Part shown: positions 28,128-36,219 of the stretch, piece after piece
How positions within the stretch are numbered: the stretch's first letter is position 1
How the letters are laid out: each line of letters starts with the position of its first letter
DNA from: JADKAV01 sp037046735
GTDB lineage: Bacteria; Actinomycetota; Actinomycetes; S36-B12; UBA10799
Assembly (NCBI GenBank): GCA_037046735.1
Contig: JBAOHC010000020.1
Span: 62,001-126,000, forward strand
Length of the DNA: 64,000 nucleotides
Direction: 5' to 3'
The notes under the pieces: generated by a model
Database searches by the model: none
The model's input: the letters and a program-made list of their open reading frames with translations, nothing else
What the model was told of the DNA's origin: nothing
Translations under genes and position numbers: made by a program

Positions 28128-30032
28128 GTGACCACACTGATCCACTCAGCCCAGGCGGTGACCACCTCCGCCATCCGTTCCGATCTCCTGCGTGAACTCG
28201 GCGATGATGTGCACGCCGGGGATGTGTTGGCGCGCTGGGATCGGTGGGGCGGTGATCTGCTGACGGGCCTCGGCCAGGTGTACTCCGATCCGACCCTGAT
28301 CGCCCGCCTGATTCACCAGATCGCCATGGCGCATCGCGCGCGCTCCGTGCCCCTGCGTGAACGCGACCGGCAGCGCCTGCTGCAGCCCGACTGGTTCCAG
28401 AAGTCGGATGCGATCGGATATGCCGCATACACCGAGCGCTTCGCCGGCGACTTACCGCACACCATCGAGCACATCGGGTACTTGCAGGATCTGGGGGTGA
28501 CCTATCTGCACCTCATGCCGCTGCTACAAACGCGGCCGGGACCCAATGATGGCGGGTACGCGGTCATGGATTACGACGAGGTGCGCGCCGATCTGGGGAC
28601 CATGGACGACCTCTCCGAACTGGCTATGCGTCTGCATGACGCGGGAATCTCCCTGACGCTCGACCTCGTGCTCAACCATGTCGCGCAGGAGCACCGTTGG
28701 GCCCGTGCCGCCCGCGCGGGCGACGTCCACTACCGCGACTACTTCTGGACGTTCGGTGATCGCACGATGCCCAACGCCTACGAGCAGAACCTGACGGAGG
28801 TCTTCCCCCAGACCTCGCCAGGGAATTTCACATGGGATCCCGAACTCGGCCGGTGGGTGTGGACGACGTTCAACTCCTACCAATGGGATTTGAACTGGTC
28901 CAACCCCGACGTGCTCAGCGAGTTCGTGCAGATCATCCTGAACCTCGCCAACCGCGGTGTCGACTGCCTGCGTCTGGATGCCATCGCCTTCTTGTGGAAG
29001 CGACTCGGGACGAACTGCCAGAACCAGCCTGAGGTGCACGCCATCACGCAGATCCTGCGGGCGGTGGCTCGCATCGCCGCACCCTCGCTGATCTTCAAAG
29101 CCGAAGCGATCGTGCCGCCGACCGAGGTGGTCTCCTACCTGGGCCGCGGCAAGCATGCCGGACGGCTTTCGGACTTGGCCTACCACAACAGCTTGATGGT
29201 GCAGATCTGGTCGGCTTTGGCGACTCGGGATGCCCGGCTGCTGGCCGTCGCGGCAGACCGCATGGCGGCGATCCCGACGACGGCGGCCTGGGCGACATAC
29301 CTGCGCTGCCACGATGACGTCGGCTGGGCCATCGAGGACTGCGACACCGAGGCCCTCGGCTGGAACGGCTGGGCGCACCGCAGTTTCCTGTGCGATTTCT
29401 ACACCGGCCAGCACCAGGCCTCCTTCGCCGACGGGCTGGTATTCGAACTGAACCCCGCGACGGGCGATCGGCGCATCAACGGCACGGCTGCCAGCCTTGC
29501 AGGTATAGGTCGCCCGGCTGAACGGTTCGCCGTCGACCGCTTGCTCTGCGGTTATGCCATGGTGTTCGGCTTCGGGGGGCTGCCCTTGATCTTCTCCGGG
29601 GACGAGGTGGCCCTGCTCAACGATCCCTCCTACCTACGCGAACCTGAGCACACCAACGACAGCCGCTGGGTGCACCGGCCGCGGATGCCATGGGCCGATC
29701 TGGAGGCCAGCCCGCACGCTCACGAGGTGTTCGAGCGAGTGCAGCGCATGATTCATGTCCGCAAGAACACCGAGTCGCTGCACGCGTCGGTGGCGACCAC
29801 GGTGATGCCCACCAGCGTGAACAGCGTCACCTGCTTCGTGCGCAAGCACCCCGCCGGGCAGATGCTGCAGGTGTACAACGTCGCTGACTACGCCGTGCGG
29901 GTGCCGGCCTGGGAGTTCGAGCAGAAGGTCCCCGGCGCACACGTCGACCTGCTGACGGGCAGCATGCTGACCGTCACCGACGGCATGGTCGAACTACCGC
30001 CGTACGCCGCGTTGTGGCTGGTACCTGCCTGA
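28128..30032 (+). CDS. amylosucrase (GH13)
   Basis: 634 aa from the GTG at 28128, which has AAGGA at a proper distance; the ATG at 28119 is too close to it. Amylosucrase converts sucrose to an alpha-1,4-glucan plus fructose. GH13 features: nucleophile Asp in CLRLDAIAFLWK, acid/base Glu in IFKAEAIVPP, and DVGWAIED. The C-terminal part DFYTGQHQASFADGLVF, NPATGDRRINGTAASLAG, SGDEVALLND and DSRWVHRPRMPW closely parallels the Neisseria enzyme (636 aa). No signal peptide, so cytoplasmic. Sucrose-phosphorylase- or hydrolase-like activity is a less likely alternative. Regulated by the divergent LacI protein. Confidence 0.9.
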   Translation: MTTLIHSAQAVTTSAIRSDLLRELGDDVHAGDVLARWDRWGGDLLTGLGQVYSDPTLIARLIHQIAMAHRARSVPLRERDRQRLLQPDWFQKSDAIGYAAYTERFAGDLPHTIEHIGYLQDLGVTYLHLMPLLQTRPGPNDGGYAVMDYDEVRADLGTMDDLSELAMRLHDAGISLTLDLVLNHVAQEHRWARAARAGDVHYRDYFWTFGDRTMPNAYEQNLTEVFPQTSPGNFTWDPELGRWVWTTFNSYQWDLNWSNPDVLSEFVQIILNLANRGVDCLRLDAIAFLWKRLGTNCQNQPEVHAITQILRAVARIAAPSLIFKAEAIVPPTEVVSYLGRGKHAGRLSDLAYHNSLMVQIWSALATRDARLLAVAADRMAAIPTTAAWATYLRCHDDVGWAIEDCDTEALGWNGWAHRSFLCDFYTGQHQASFADGLVFELNPATGDRRINGTAASLAGIGRPAERFAVDRLLCGYAMVFGFGGLPLIFSGDEVALLNDPSYLREPEHTNDSRWVHRPRMPWADLEASPHAHEVFERVQRMIHVRKNTESLHASVATTVMPTSVNSVTCFVRKHPAGQMLQVYNVADYAVRVPAWEFEQKVPGAHVDLLTGSMLTVTDGMVELPPYAALWLVPA

Positions 30033-30058
30033 TCCGGGTAGACGCGGGCGTCATCGGC

Positions 30059-32413
30059 TCAGTCGAGCAGGAACCACCCGCGCACCTCAGCCTCGTGGTC
30101 GACGAAGCGCTCGCCCGACACATCGACGATCACCTTGTCGATCCGGCCACCGGTGAACCGGTACGGCGCGACGTAGGCCGGGGTGACCGGTGACGCGTCA
30201 TCCCGTCCCACGCACAGACCGTCCCCCACCGCGCAGAACATGCCCGGTTGGGTGACGATGACGTCGGCACCGACTGGATCGCCATCGATGTAGAGCGTCA
30301 GGGTGCCCTTGGCACCCGGCATCGCAGGATCCTCACTGCGACCGGTCGCCGTGAACTCGGCTGTGATGACGTGGGTACCCGGGGTGAGGTCGCGGTCGGC
30401 GGTGATCGTCTGCAATACGGTGCCGACCCAGTTGAAGGTGTACGTCAGTCGGCGATTCTGCACGTAGAGGCTGTGCCCGCCGACAACGCCGCCGTGCGCG
30501 AACAGCACCCCCTCGGCGTCCTCGGTATCGACCGATACGCCGGCCGCGATCGTGTAGGAACGGCCGCTGATACTGACGGCGGACTGCTCCGGCACCGACG
30601 CGCAGTCGGGGTAGTACACGTATCGATCCCGGCTCGGGGAGCCGCTGGGCCGCTCGGCCAGCGTCTGCTCGAGCGCCGTGCGGTCATCAAGCGGTAGCCC
30701 GTTGTACTGCTCGGCCAGCTCGAACCAGCGTGCCTTCATGCGCTCGAGGCGGTCAGGCTCGAGTTCGGCCAGGTTCGTTGACTGCGAACGATCGGTCTCG
30801 ACGTGGTACAGCTCCCAGACGTCCTGCTCGAAACTCCCCCAGCCCGACAACGGCGGATGAAGGGTGCAGGCCAACCAGCCGTCGTCGTAGAGCGCACGCT
30901 GGCCCAGCATCGCGTAGAACTGGGTCCGCTTGGCGGGCGCCTGCGGGTCTGTGAGCGAGGCGGCGAAACTCTCCCCCTCGATCGGGCTCTGCGCGTAGCC
31001 GTTGAGTGTCGTCGGCGGCGTGATGCCGATCAAGTCGTAGATGGTGGGCACGACGTCGACGGCGTGGACGTACTGTGAGCGCGGTGCGGAGGAGGGCGCG
31101 ACCTTCGCAGGCCAGGCCACGAGGGCCATGTCGGCTATCCCGCCCTCGTACCCCGCCCAGCGCTTCCAGTAGGGGAAGGGGGTGTCGAACGCCCAGGCCC
31201 ATCCGGTGTTGTAGTGGTTGTACGACAGCGGGCTGCCGAGCTCCTCGATGTGCTGCAGCGTCAGCTCGGTCGGGGTTGGCACGCCATTGAAGAAGCGCCA
31301 CTCGTTGAAGGTGCCGTTTGGCCCACCCTCGCCGCTGGCGCCGTTGTCCGACACCACAACGACGATCGTGTTGTCGAGTTCCCCGGACTCCTGCAGGAAG
31401 TCCATCACGCGACCGACCTGGTCGTCGGTGTACTCGACGTAGCCGGCGAAGACCTCAGCCATCCGGACGAACAGTCGCTTCTCATCGTCGGTCAGCGAGG
31501 CCCAAGGGCGCACGGTGTCGAGCAACGGCCAGGGCTGGCCGTCGGGTCCGGTGGCGGCCGGCTCACCGTGCGGGTTGATACCGGACAGTTGCGTGTCGGC
31601 CGGCAGCAGCCCGAGCTCCTTCTGGCGCTCAAGGATGCGGTCGCGGATGGCCTCGTAGCCGTCGTCGAACACGCCTCGATACTTGTCCGCCCACTCCGAG
31701 AAGACGTGGTGCGGGGCGTGCGCGGCGTCCAGGGAGAAGTACAGGAAGAACGGCTTGTCCGGGTCGACGGCCTTGGCATCGCGGATGTACTCGATCGCGC
31801 GATCCGACAGATCCTTCGCGATGTGGTAGCCCTCGCTCGGCGTTGCCGGCGGCTCAACCGGGTGGTTGTCGTGGATCAGGTCGGGATACCAGGAACTGGA
31901 CTCGCCGCCGAGAAAACCGTAGAAGCGCTCGAAACCGCGACCGAGTGGCCAGCGCTTCTTCCAGGCGGCCATTCCCGTCTCCTCGCCGGGGGTCAGGTGC
32001 CACTTGCCCACGCAGTAGGTGTTGTAGCCGTGCTCCACGAGAACCTCGGAGATGAAGGCGTTCTCGAACGGGATGCGCGTGGAGATGCCCGGGAATCCGG
32101 ACGAGAACTCCGCGATCGTCGCCATCCCGTTCGATGTCGCGTTGCGGCCGGTCAGCAGCGACGCTCGCGTGGGTGAGCACAGCGCCGTGGTGTGGAAGTT
32201 GGAGTAACGAACGCCCAGGTCGGCAATCCGGCTCATCGTCGGGGTGTGTACCGGCCCGCCGAAGCACTCCATGGTCCCGTAGCCCACGTCGTCCCAGACG
32301 ACGAACACCACGTTGGGGGCGCCCTCGGGTGCTCTGGGAGCCAGATAGGGCGTCCAGTCGGGCACCGAATCCCGGATGTCGAGGCTGATCTTCCCAGTGA
32401 ATTCCGCGCTCAT
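30059..32413 (-). CDS. arylsulfatase, mycobacterial AtsA/AtsD type
   Basis: 784 aa from the ATG at 32413, with GGAGGAG upstream. The longer open frame to 33271 reads through repeats and the tRNA and is not coding. Type I sulfatase: metal-binding NVVFVVWDDVGYG and the formylglycine motif CSPTRASLLTGR, in which the Cys must be oxidised. Other landmarks are YCVGKWHLTPGEE and VVVSDNGASGEGG. A ~250-residue C-terminal beta domain follows, as in the ~787-aa mycobacterial enzymes. No formylglycine-generating enzyme gene is in the window. No Sec signal is visible, so it is probably cytoplasmic. Located between amylosucrase and the tRNA-His repeat array. Confidence 0.9.
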   Translation of the reverse strand: MSAEFTGKISLDIRDSVPDWTPYLAPRAPEGAPNVVFVVWDDVGYGTMECFGGPVHTPTMSRIADLGVRYSNFHTTALCSPTRASLLTGRNATSNGMATIAEFSSGFPGISTRIPFENAFISEVLVEHGYNTYCVGKWHLTPGEETGMAAWKKRWPLGRGFERFYGFLGGESSSWYPDLIHDNHPVEPPATPSEGYHIAKDLSDRAIEYIRDAKAVDPDKPFFLYFSLDAAHAPHHVFSEWADKYRGVFDDGYEAIRDRILERQKELGLLPADTQLSGINPHGEPAATGPDGQPWPLLDTVRPWASLTDDEKRLFVRMAEVFAGYVEYTDDQVGRVMDFLQESGELDNTIVVVVSDNGASGEGGPNGTFNEWRFFNGVPTPTELTLQHIEELGSPLSYNHYNTGWAWAFDTPFPYWKRWAGYEGGIADMALVAWPAKVAPSSAPRSQYVHAVDVVPTIYDLIGITPPTTLNGYAQSPIEGESFAASLTDPQAPAKRTQFYAMLGQRALYDDGWLACTLHPPLSGWGSFEQDVWELYHVETDRSQSTNLAELEPDRLERMKARWFELAEQYNGLPLDDRTALEQTLAERPSGSPSRDRYVYYPDCASVPEQSAVSISGRSYTIAAGVSVDTEDAEGVLFAHGGVVGGHSLYVQNRRLTYTFNWVGTVLQTITADRDLTPGTHVITAEFTATGRSEDPAMPGAKGTLTLYIDGDPVGADVIVTQPGMFCAVGDGLCVGRDDASPVTPAYVAPYRFTGGRIDKVIVDVSGERFVDHEAEVRGWFLLD

Positions 32414-32830
32414 TGCAGCTCCTCCATGGCCGTGTCCGGCCTGACACCGACTGTCACACGGGCGTACGGCTTTTGTCCTCCCCCGAAGGGGGTGGGCCGC
32501 CGACGGGGATGCTGATGGTCTTGGCGGACTAGTCGAGTTGCTGCCTGGCTCAGCATGGCCGAAGGGTTCCAGCCTTGAGCACTGCGATCCCGCGCTATGG
32601 AACGCACCCACGGGCTCCCTGGCCCACCGTCCGCGGTCGCCCCTCGCCGACTCAGAACAGAGCACTCGCGCGCCATCCACAGCCGGACGCACGGCACAGG
32701 TGGACCCGTTCGTCCGCGGCACAGCGGTTCGGCGCGGCGGAGCCCGAAACGACGAACCGCTGTACCCGAGACGAACGCCTGGGCACCGGACGAACGCCTG
32801 GACTCTGCTGGCCACCTCCGGCGACCTCCT
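32414..32830. other. ~420-bp intergenic region with inverted repeat
   Basis: No gene seen. ACAGCGGTTCG (32721-32731) and CGAACCGCTGT (32753-32763) form an 11-bp perfect stem around a 21-nt loop. GACGAACGCCTGG then occurs twice in tandem near 32770-32800. Function unknown. Confidence 0.45.
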
Positions 32831-33240
32831 CCCAAGCCCCGCAGAACAACCAATCCCAAAACAAAAGACCCGGCAAGCCTGCCGGGTCTTCCGTTTTGGG
32901 GTGAGTGACGGGAGCCGTCGCGCCCCTCCGGGACGCTCCTCCCAAGCCCCGCAGAACAACCAATCCCAAAACAAAAGACCCGGCAAGCCTGCCGGGTCTT
33001 CCGTTTTGGGGTGAGTGACGGGAGCCGTCGCGCCCCTCCGGGACGCTCCTCCCAAGCCCCGCAGAACAACCAATCCCAAAACAAAAGACCCGGCAAGCCT
33101 GCCGGGTCTTCCGTTTTGGGTGTGGTGACGGGAGCCGTCGCGCCCCTCCGGGACGCTCCTCCCAAGCCCCGCAGAACAACCAATCCCAAAACAAAAGACC
33201 CGGCAAGCCTGCCGGGTCTTCCGTTTTGGGGTGAGTGACG
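32831..33240. repeat. 110-bp tandem repeat (4 units) carrying tRNA-His 3' end and terminator
   Basis: Units begin (CCCAAGCCCC) at 32831, 32941, 33051 and 33161. Each carries an AAGACCCGGC-AAGCCT-GCCGGGTCTT hairpin and the text TTTTGGGGTGAGTGACGGGA, which is the 3' end of the tRNA-His gene (minus strand); the unit ending near 33140 has a small variation (GGGTGTGGTGACGGG). Only the last unit runs into the intact tRNA. The others continue into a 27-nt filler before the next unit. Confidence 0.9.
33186..33220 (-). terminator. intrinsic terminator of tRNA-His
   Basis: On the minus strand a 10-bp GC-rich stem (arms 33195-33204 and 33211-33220, 6-nt loop) is followed by TTTTGTTTT. Three more copies follow downstream at 110-bp intervals. 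Confidence 0.85.
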
Positions 33241-33303
33241 GGACTTGAACCCGCGACCACCTGGACCACAACCAGGTGCTCTACCAGCTGAGCTACACCC
33301 ACC
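33227..33303 (-). tRNA. tRNA-His (GTG anticodon)
   Basis: Full cloverleaf on the minus strand. Acceptor GTGGGTG/CACTCAC has one G-U pair, and the D-loop reads AGCTCAGCTGGTAGAGC. The anticodon arm CCTGG-TTGTGGT-CCAGG has anticodon GTG, and the T-arm is GCGGG-TTCAAGT-CCCGT. The histidine identity pair is present: an extra G at -1 (33303) opposite discriminator C73 (33230). CCA is encoded (33229-33227). The gene is followed by its terminator. Confidence 0.95.
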
Positions 33304-33445
33304 AGAACCCACGCAAGGCGGGCCGTTGCCCAGTTTAGCGGCCGCACGCAGGAGCCCCAAAGCAGGAGTGGCATCAAACGCCTTGAGCACCTGAGGGTCG
33401 TCCGCAGGCAGCATGGGCTGGACACGCTGTGCCGATCGTCGCAGG

Positions 33446-33458
33446 TACCGTGGCCAGC
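33446..33458 (+). promoter_or_regulatory. -10 box before trmB
   Basis: TACCGT (33446-33451) lies 7 nt before the GTG at 33459. No ribosome binding site is seen, so a leaderless transcript is likely. Confidence 0.45.
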
Positions 33459-34130
33459 GTGTCCGAGGTCATCCGCAGTTACCACGCGCGCCGGGGCCGC
33501 CTGTCGCCGAACCAACGACTGGCGCTGGCTGAGCATGCCGACCTCGACCTGGCGAACTGGCCAGATCCCCTCGATCTCGATGCTGTGTTCAAGCGCCGGG
33601 CGCCGCGAGTGCTGGAGATCGGAAGCGGGCTGGGCGACACCGCACTGCATCTGGCCGCGACGCACCCCGAGACGGACTACATCGCGGCCGACGTGCACAC
33701 CAAAGGCATCGCCCGCACACTGCTGCAGATCGAGGACCAACAACTGACCAACCTGCGCGTGTTACACGAAGACGCCCTGGACTTCCTCACACGACGCCTG
33801 CCTGCGCAGAGCCTGCAACAACTCCTCGTGTTCTTCCCCGACCCTTGGCCGAAGGCGCGTCATCACAAGCGCCGCCTGGTGCGCCGCGACTTCGCACTGG
33901 CCGCGGCCCGCGCCTTAGTGCCCGGCGGCGAACTGCACCTGGCCACCGACATTGCCGAATACGCACAGGTGATGCGCGAGGTGTTGGACCGACAACCTGC
34001 GATGCGCAAGACGTACGACGGCCCGCGCCAGCCCGACCGGCCACGCACGAAGTATGAGTCAGCTGGCGAACGCCAGGGCCGTCACGCCATTGATCTGGTG
34101 TACCTGCGACAGGCACCATCGACATCATGA
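33459..34130 (+). CDS. trmB: tRNA (guanine-N7-)-methyltransferase
   Basis: 223 aa from the GTG at 33459 (MSEVIRSYHARRGRLS); a GTG at 33429 is possible, but the -10 box lies inside that extension. SAM-dependent methyltransferase for m7G46 of tRNA: SAM-binding VLEIGSGLGDTALHLA, YIAADVHTKGI, and the TrmB signature FPDPWPKARHHKRRLV, with an N-terminal VRSYxxRxGRLS-type motif. Its stop overlaps the ATG of pxpA (ATGA), so it heads an operon with the 5-oxoprolinase genes, a housekeeping/metabolic pairing with no obvious functional link. Confidence 0.93.
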   Translation: MSEVIRSYHARRGRLSPNQRLALAEHADLDLANWPDPLDLDAVFKRRAPRVLEIGSGLGDTALHLAATHPETDYIAADVHTKGIARTLLQIEDQQLTNLRVLHEDALDFLTRRLPAQSLQQLLVFFPDPWPKARHHKRRLVRRDFALAAARALVPGGELHLATDIAEYAQVMREVLDRQPAMRKTYDGPRQPDRPRTKYESAGERQGRHAIDLVYLRQAPSTS

Positions 34131-34843
34131 CCACCATCGATCTCAATGCCGATGTCGGGGAGATGGGCCTCGATCTGGATGCACGGATCATCGAGGTGGT
34201 GTCCAGTGTCAGCATCGCGTGCGGCGGGCATGCCGGGGATGACGACACGATGTCCGCCGTCGCGAGGCTGGCGGCACAGCGGCGCGTACGGATCGGTGCC
34301 CATCCGTCCTACGTGGACCGAACCGACTTCGGCCGAACACGTCAAGACGTTCCAGCATCGACTCTGCGCGACCAGATCCGCGACCAGATACAGCGTCTGG
34401 CCAGCAACACCCCCACAGCCGTGGCCTATGTCAAACCGCACGGCGCGCTCTACCACGCCGCAGCCACTGACCCCGACGTCGCGCAGGCGCTCGTCGACGC
34501 GTGCGAGGGGCTGGCCCTCATGGGACAACCGGGGGCGCTGTACCTGCTGATGGCCAAGGCTGCGGGCATCTCCACCATCGCGGAAGCATTCGCGGATCGC
34601 GCTTACACCGACGATGCGCGGTTGCTGCCCCGTACGCAGCCCGGGGCCGTCCTGCACGCCGATGACGCGGTACTCACCCAGGTCCTGCACCTGGCCCAGG
34701 GTCGGGTGCAGACCGTGAGCGGTCGCACGATCACCGTCGCTGCGCAGTCGGTGTGCCTGCACAGCGATACACCCGGGGCGGCTGCGCTCGCTCACCGGAT
34801 CGCCGCCCAACTACGTGACTACGGCATACGGATCCAAGCGTGA
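34127..34843 (+). CDS. pxpA: 5-oxoprolinase subunit A (LamB/YcsF family)
   Basis: 238 aa. ATP-dependent cleavage of 5-oxoproline to glutamate, together with PxpB and PxpC. Family landmarks: IDLNADVGE at the N-terminus, SIACGGHAGDDDTM, IGAHPSYVDR, VKPHGALYH and EAFADRAYTDDARLLPR. Overlaps trmB upstream (ATGA) and pxpB downstream (GTGA at 34840-34843), so all four genes are translationally coupled. Length is typical. Confidence 0.93.
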   Translation: MTTIDLNADVGEMGLDLDARIIEVVSSVSIACGGHAGDDDTMSAVARLAAQRRVRIGAHPSYVDRTDFGRTRQDVPASTLRDQIRDQIQRLASNTPTAVAYVKPHGALYHAAATDPDVAQALVDACEGLALMGQPGALYLLMAKAAGISTIAEAFADRAYTDDARLLPRTQPGAVLHADDAVLTQVLHLAQGRVQTVSGRTITVAAQSVCLHSDTPGAAALAHRIAAQLRDYGIRIQA

Positions 34844-35368
34844 AGGTCGTACCGTTCGGCGAGCGGGCTTGGCTGGTCTATACGGACCGGCCATTGGCGC
34901 TCGCGGCGGCAATTCCGGGCAGTGTGCCCGGCAGAGGACTGCGTTCTGATTCATGACCCGCAGTCGTTGGAGGGTCTGCAGGATCCACCTGAACCACCGG
35001 CGGGCAACCTCGTATCGTTGCCAGCAAGGTGGGACGGTGAGGATCTTCATGACGTGGAACGCCAGTCGGGGCTCGACGTCGTCGCTGCCCTGCACCAGCA
35101 CGTCTTCACAGTGGCTTTCTGCGGCTTTGCGCCCGGATTCGCCTACATGAAGGGCCTGCCCCCGCAGCTCCATCTCCCGCGAAGACCCCGACCACGACCC
35201 AGGGTGCCCGCCGGTTCGATTGCCATCGCTGCGGGCTACGTGGCGGTCTACCCGACGGATTCCCCCGGTGGCTGGCACCTACTGGGCCACTGCGATGCCC
35301 GCCTGTTCGACCCGGGGTCGACCGAGCCGGCGCTGCTGACACCGGGCACGCGGGTGCAGTTCACATGA
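34840..35368 (+). CDS. pxpB: 5-oxoprolinase subunit B (KipI-like), one frameshift
   Basis: The GTG at 34840 opens MKVVPFGERAWLVYTDRPLA, which runs to a stop (TGA) near 34956. The conserved remainder is in the next frame: CVLIHDPQSLEGL, VAALHQHVFTVAFCGFAPGFAYMKGLP, VPAGSIAIAAGYVAVYPTDSPGGWHLLG and ARLFDPG. One base off near 34927-34933 would join VP to AEDCVLIHD and give ~175 aa. The signature FxPGFAYxxG and AVYPxxSPGGWxxxG are those of PxpB/KipI. Coupled to pxpA and pxpC by 4-bp overlaps. It would be non-functional if the shift is real. Confidence 0.85.
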
Positions 35369-36177
35369 TTGTGCGAGCCCTGGGGGCACAGACGCTGGTG
35401 CAGGATGCCGGTCGCCACGGTTACGCTCACCTCGGGGTGCCGACCGCCGGTGCCTTCGACCAATTCTCCTGGCGGCTGGGCAACCGATTGGTGGGCAACC
35501 CGGACGAGTGCGCTTCGCTGGAGTGCCTCGGCGGCGGGCTTGTCCTGGAAGCGACCGCACACGTCACTGTGGCCGTCACCGGCGCTCAGGGCCCCGTGGT
35601 TGTGGCTGGCCGCAGCCGTTCCACTGACGAACCACTGCACGTCGCGCCCGGCGATCGACTCACTCTCCGGACCCCCCGCAGCGGCCTTCGGTACTACGTG
35701 GCCATCGCCGGCGGCTGGACGGTCGAGCCCACTCTGGGCTCGCAGTCGAGAGACACGTTGGGTCAGCTCGGACCGAGCGTCAAGGTCGGAGATCATCTGC
35801 CGGTCGGCCCGCATCGCGGGACTCCAACCGTGGACCATGCGCCACCACGACCGGCCCGACTCAGCTTCGAGGTGACACCAGGTCCCGACCTCGATCTCGC
35901 TCCCCTACTACAGCGCGAATGGGACCTCGACCCCCAGTCCAACCGCATCGGCGTGCGACTCACCGGCGACCCCATTGCCGCAGCAATCACGAGCCTGCCC
36001 AGCAGGCCCATGGTTCTCGGCGCGGTCCAGCTGCCTCCCAACGGATTGCCGATCATCCTCGGGCCGGACCATCCGACGACGGGCGGCTATCCCGTGATCG
36101 CGGTGGTGACTGGTCGCAGCATGAGCGATGTGGCCCAGTGGTCCGGCGGACCCCGCCGCTTCCGGCGGGCTCGTTGA
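35365..36177 (+). CDS. pxpC: 5-oxoprolinase subunit C (biotin-dependent carboxyltransferase family)
   Basis: 270 aa. Opens with VRALGAQTLVQDAGRHGYAHLGVPTAGAFD, the family signature (xxxQDxGRxGxxxxGVxxxGAxD), followed by NRLVGNPDECASLE, YYVAIAGGWTVEPTLGSQSRDT and late GGYPVIAVVTGRSMSDVAQ. It is related to the carboxyltransferase half of urea amidolyase/KipA but works with PxpA/PxpB on 5-oxoproline. The start overlaps the pxpB stop (ATGA). Slightly shorter than many homologues (about 290-330). Confidence 0.92.
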   Translation: MIVRALGAQTLVQDAGRHGYAHLGVPTAGAFDQFSWRLGNRLVGNPDECASLECLGGGLVLEATAHVTVAVTGAQGPVVVAGRSRSTDEPLHVAPGDRLTLRTPRSGLRYYVAIAGGWTVEPTLGSQSRDTLGQLGPSVKVGDHLPVGPHRGTPTVDHAPPRPARLSFEVTPGPDLDLAPLLQREWDLDPQSNRIGVRLTGDPIAAAITSLPSRPMVLGAVQLPPNGLPIILGPDHPTTGGYPVIAVVTGRSMSDVAQWSGGPRRFRRAR

Positions 36178-36207
36178 GGTCTGCCACGGCGTCAGGGGCG
36201 CAAGGCG

Positions 36208-36219
36208 TACCCTGATCAG
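36208..36219 (+). promoter_or_regulatory. -10 box of leaderless WS/DGAT transcript
   Basis: TACCCT (36208-36213) ends 6 nt before the GTG at 36220. Confidence 0.5.

Noticed and set aside
32831..33240. Possible CRISPR array
   Set aside because: The units are 110 bp, contiguous and without variable spacers, and they contain a terminator and tRNA 3' end. No cas genes are near.
32414..33743. Open frames on the minus strand running through the 110-bp repeats, and matching frames on the plus strand
   Set aside because: They are translations of tandem non-coding repeats, the terminator and tRNA-His; the arylsulfatase has its own ribosome binding site and ATG at 32413.
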